The position numbers and the translations under genes are program-made. The notes under the pieces were generated by a model that saw nothing but the letters and a program-made list of their open reading frames with translations, was not told the DNA's origin and did not search any database. 8,060 nucleotides of DNA from JBCBKZ01 sp039026975 (GTDB taxonomy: Bacteria; Bacteroidota; Bacteroidia; J057). The stretch covers positions 1 to 8,060 of the forward strand of contig JBCCLI010000310.1 in assembly GCA_039026975.1 (NCBI GenBank). The letters are read 5' to 3'. Within the stretch, counting starts at the first letter, position 1. Each line of letters begins with the position of its first letter. Of the stretch, positions 6,579-8,060 are shown piece by piece.

Positions 6579-7160
6579 ATGGCAGAAGAAGATGATATAG
6601 CTATACATAGGTCTCAGGCATGGATTAAAACCTTTGTACTGGGAATGGGGCTATGTCCTTTTGCTAAGCCTGCTTGGGATACAGGCAGAATCTATTATCA
6701 GCTCTGTATGGAGGATGCTCCTGATAAGATAATAGAGGCTATGCTTCATTTGTGGGAAAAGATCCTGAACCATTCTCAGGAAGAAATAGAGACAGCTATT
6801 CTCATTCTTCCTGCTGCCTTGGCTGATTTTGAAGCCTACCTGGATATGTTGGAAATCCTAAATGAGTTACTGGAAGAAGCAGAACTAGCAGGGGTATTAC
6901 AAATAGCCAGCTTCCATCCTGATTATCAGTTTGAGGGAATTCTGCCCCATGCAGCTGAGAACTTTACTAATAGGTCCCCTTATCCCATGTTTCATATCCT
7001 GAGGGAAGTATCTGTCAGTGCCGCTGTACGCAGGCATCCTAATGTAGAACAAGTGCCAGAGAGAAATATTCAAAAAATGGAACAGATAGGAACGAAAAAA
7101 ATCAAGGCCTTGTTAAAGGGCATTTGGGATAATCCCGAAGGAGTCCTGTCAGCTCAGTAG
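6579..7160 (+). CDS. DUF1415 family protein
   Basis: This 193-residue soluble protein shows the hallmarks of DUF1415: an N-terminal helix leading to GMGLCPFAK (22-30, with Cys26), ASFHPDYQF (110-118), and NFTNRSPYPMFHILRE (128-143), followed by a C-terminal helix with the ERN motif (161-163). The central region (about 45-105) is acidic and helical, with ILILP and LADFEAYLDMLE typical of the family. Length is close to the family norm, and all conserved blocks are present, so it appears intact. The family has no established biochemical function that I can state; the conserved Cys, His, Asp and Arg residues suggest a binding or catalytic site. The ATG at 6579 follows an A-rich leader (GTAAAAAGA), typical of Bacteroidota initiation. 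It diverges from the secreted hypothetical gene about 95 bases away, and its 3' end overlaps that of the GH3 gene by 12 bases. No signal peptide; cytoplasmic. Confidence 0.88.
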   Translation: MAEEDDIAIHRSQAWIKTFVLGMGLCPFAKPAWDTGRIYYQLCMEDAPDKIIEAMLHLWEKILNHSQEEIETAILILPAALADFEAYLDMLEILNELLEEAELAGVLQIASFHPDYQFEGILPHAAENFTNRSPYPMFHILREVSVSAAVRRHPNVEQVPERNIQKMEQIGTKKIKALLKGIWDNPEGVLSAQ

Positions 7161-8060
7161 GCCAAAACAAATCTTAAGGCGGATAATCTTTCTGACGGAG
7201 TTATAGACCTGCTGCTGAAATGCTTTATCTTTTGCCATCTCAGCCAGCACGTCCTGAATTAACTTTCTGGTATCCTTAGGGCTTCCCGGCATGAGAATGA
7301 TATCTGCTCCGGCTTTTACAGAAGCCAGTTTAGGATTAGGGAAGGCAGAAAGGGCTCCCATATTCATGGCATCTGTGATGACTATGCCTTTGAAGCCTAG
7401 CTCCTCTTTTAAGAGATCTGTGATAATTTTTCTGGAACAGCTGGCAGGCCAGCCCTCAGTGTTATACTTAGGGTGATTTCTCACGGCTATATGTCCTATC
7501 ATGACACTGATAGCGCCCGCTTCTATCAAGGGTAGATAAACAGGCACCTCTTCCATCACAGAATCTATGTAGACCAGTCGTTCATGGGTATCTCCTTTTA
7601 CTAGCCCATGACCCGGGAAGTGCTTAATAGAAGTGGCTATATTATTCTGCTGGCTAGCTTGCACAAAGGCGGCCGCCAATGCTGCCACTGAGTCCGGCTC
7701 ATACCCAAAGCTTCTGTTGCCTATAGCCGCATTCTCAGGACTCAGATCTAGTACAGGTGCCAGGTTATACTGTATGCCTATGTATGTGAGTTCTTCCGCT
7801 ATCATATTAGCTACTTCTCTACTTTCTTCCACCGTCTGAATCCCTGAAGTAGCACTTACACGGGCAGTCCCCTGAATTTTTTTATTCACCAAGGAAGGCT
7901 CTGCATCTGCCGAAAATATCAGCGGAAGATGGCCTTCCTGCACAGAGATCGACTGAAAAGAGGTAGCCATTTTCTTAAAGCCCTCTCTGCTCCCATTCAG
8001 TAAGAGAACCCCACCTAGTTCTCCTCCTTTTACTAGCTCATTAATCATGGGAGTAGGCCA
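7149..8060 (-). CDS. Glycoside hydrolase family 3, NagZ-type beta-N-acetylhexosaminidase (N-terminus beyond the right edge)
   Basis: The last 303 codons of a GH3 (alpha/beta)8-barrel enzyme are visible. The frame stays open past the Met at 8048 to the window edge (Trp-Pro-Thr-Pro precede it), and the usual GH3 N-terminal strand and any signal peptide are missing, so the start lies outside. Counting from that Met: FSADAEPSL (45-53) is a substrate-pocket strand; NRSFGYEPD (111-119) is conserved; KHFPGHG (142-148) followed by DTH (153-155) is the Asp-His pair used as acid/base by NagZ-type enzymes; VITDAMNMGA (223-232) carries the nucleophile Asp226. The Asp-x-His pair separates it from beta-glucosidase-type GH3 and predicts release of N-acetylglucosamine, possibly from peptidoglycan fragments. 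The protein ends after the barrel (RKIIRLKICFGLLS), without the C-terminal beta-lactamase-like domain seen in some Bacteroidota homologues. Exact substrate and location (cytoplasm, periplasm or lipoprotein) cannot be settled without the N-terminus. Confidence 0.92.
   Translation of the reverse strand, partial: WPTPMINELVKGGELGGVLLLNGSREGFKKMATSFQSISVQEGHLPLIFSADAEPSLVNKKIQGTARVSATSGIQTVEESREVANMIAEELTYIGIQYNLAPVLDLSPENAAIGNRSFGYEPDSVAALAAAFVQASQQNNIATSIKHFPGHGLVKGDTHERLVYIDSVMEEVPVYLPLIEAGAISVMIGHIAVRNHPKYNTEGWPASCSRKIITDLLKEELGFKGIVITDAMNMGALSAFPNPKLASVKAGADIILMPGSPKDTRKLIQDVLAEMAKDKAFQQQVYNSVRKIIRLKICFGLLS

Noticed and set aside
7291..7839. Two plus-strand ORFs (61 and 68 codons) antisense to the GH3 gene
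   Set aside because: Both mirror conserved GH3 coding sequence, including the nucleophile and pocket motifs, so they are shadow frames.

Overview
The window reads as chromosomal sequence from a member of the Bacteroidota, probably a free-living or environmental lineage; genus cannot be told. The clues are: a Bacteroidota-style alpha-2-macroglobulin (MG2 motif GVWRPGD preceded by a GYLRMDDGSALSISRFD-like block), a short secreted protein whose signal peptide ends in the typical ...YSQ, weak Shine-Dalgarno sequences with A-rich leaders, and a TAnnTTTG-type -7 promoter element. Base composition is moderately AT-rich and fairly even across the genes. I see no insertion sequence, phage gene, tRNA, rRNA or CRISPR array.

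Layout, left to right. 1-2046 (-): first 682 codons of a large membrane-anchored alpha-2-macroglobulin-like protein, cut by the window edge. 2047-2386: non-coding leader, plus a hairpin terminator. 2387-2887 (-): a stand-alone receiver-domain protein whose phosphoacceptor aspartate is replaced by glycine. 2888-3311: AT-rich intergenic DNA with a candidate promoter, a strong terminator and an inverted pair of DnaA-box-like 9-mers. 3312-4550 (-): a multi-pass site-2 zinc metalloprotease (M50). 4749-5888 (+), divergent from it: a PLP aminotransferase closely matching PseC of pseudaminic acid synthesis. 5921-6484 (-): an unrecognised secreted protein. 6579-7160 (+): a DUF1415 protein. 7149-8060 (-): a family 3 glycoside hydrolase of the NagZ type, with its N-terminus beyond the right edge.

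Most genes are single transcription units in alternating orientation, so operon logic gives little functional linkage. A loose common theme is the cell envelope: periplasmic protease trapping (alpha-2-macroglobulin), intramembrane proteolysis (M50), surface nonulosonic acid sugar synthesis (PseC) and muropeptide or N-acetylglucosamine hydrolysis (GH3). I did not find convincing evidence of a new multi-gene system. The most unusual items are the degenerate receiver domain, the paired DnaA-box-like sites, the solitary pseC-like gene and the unknown exported protein.
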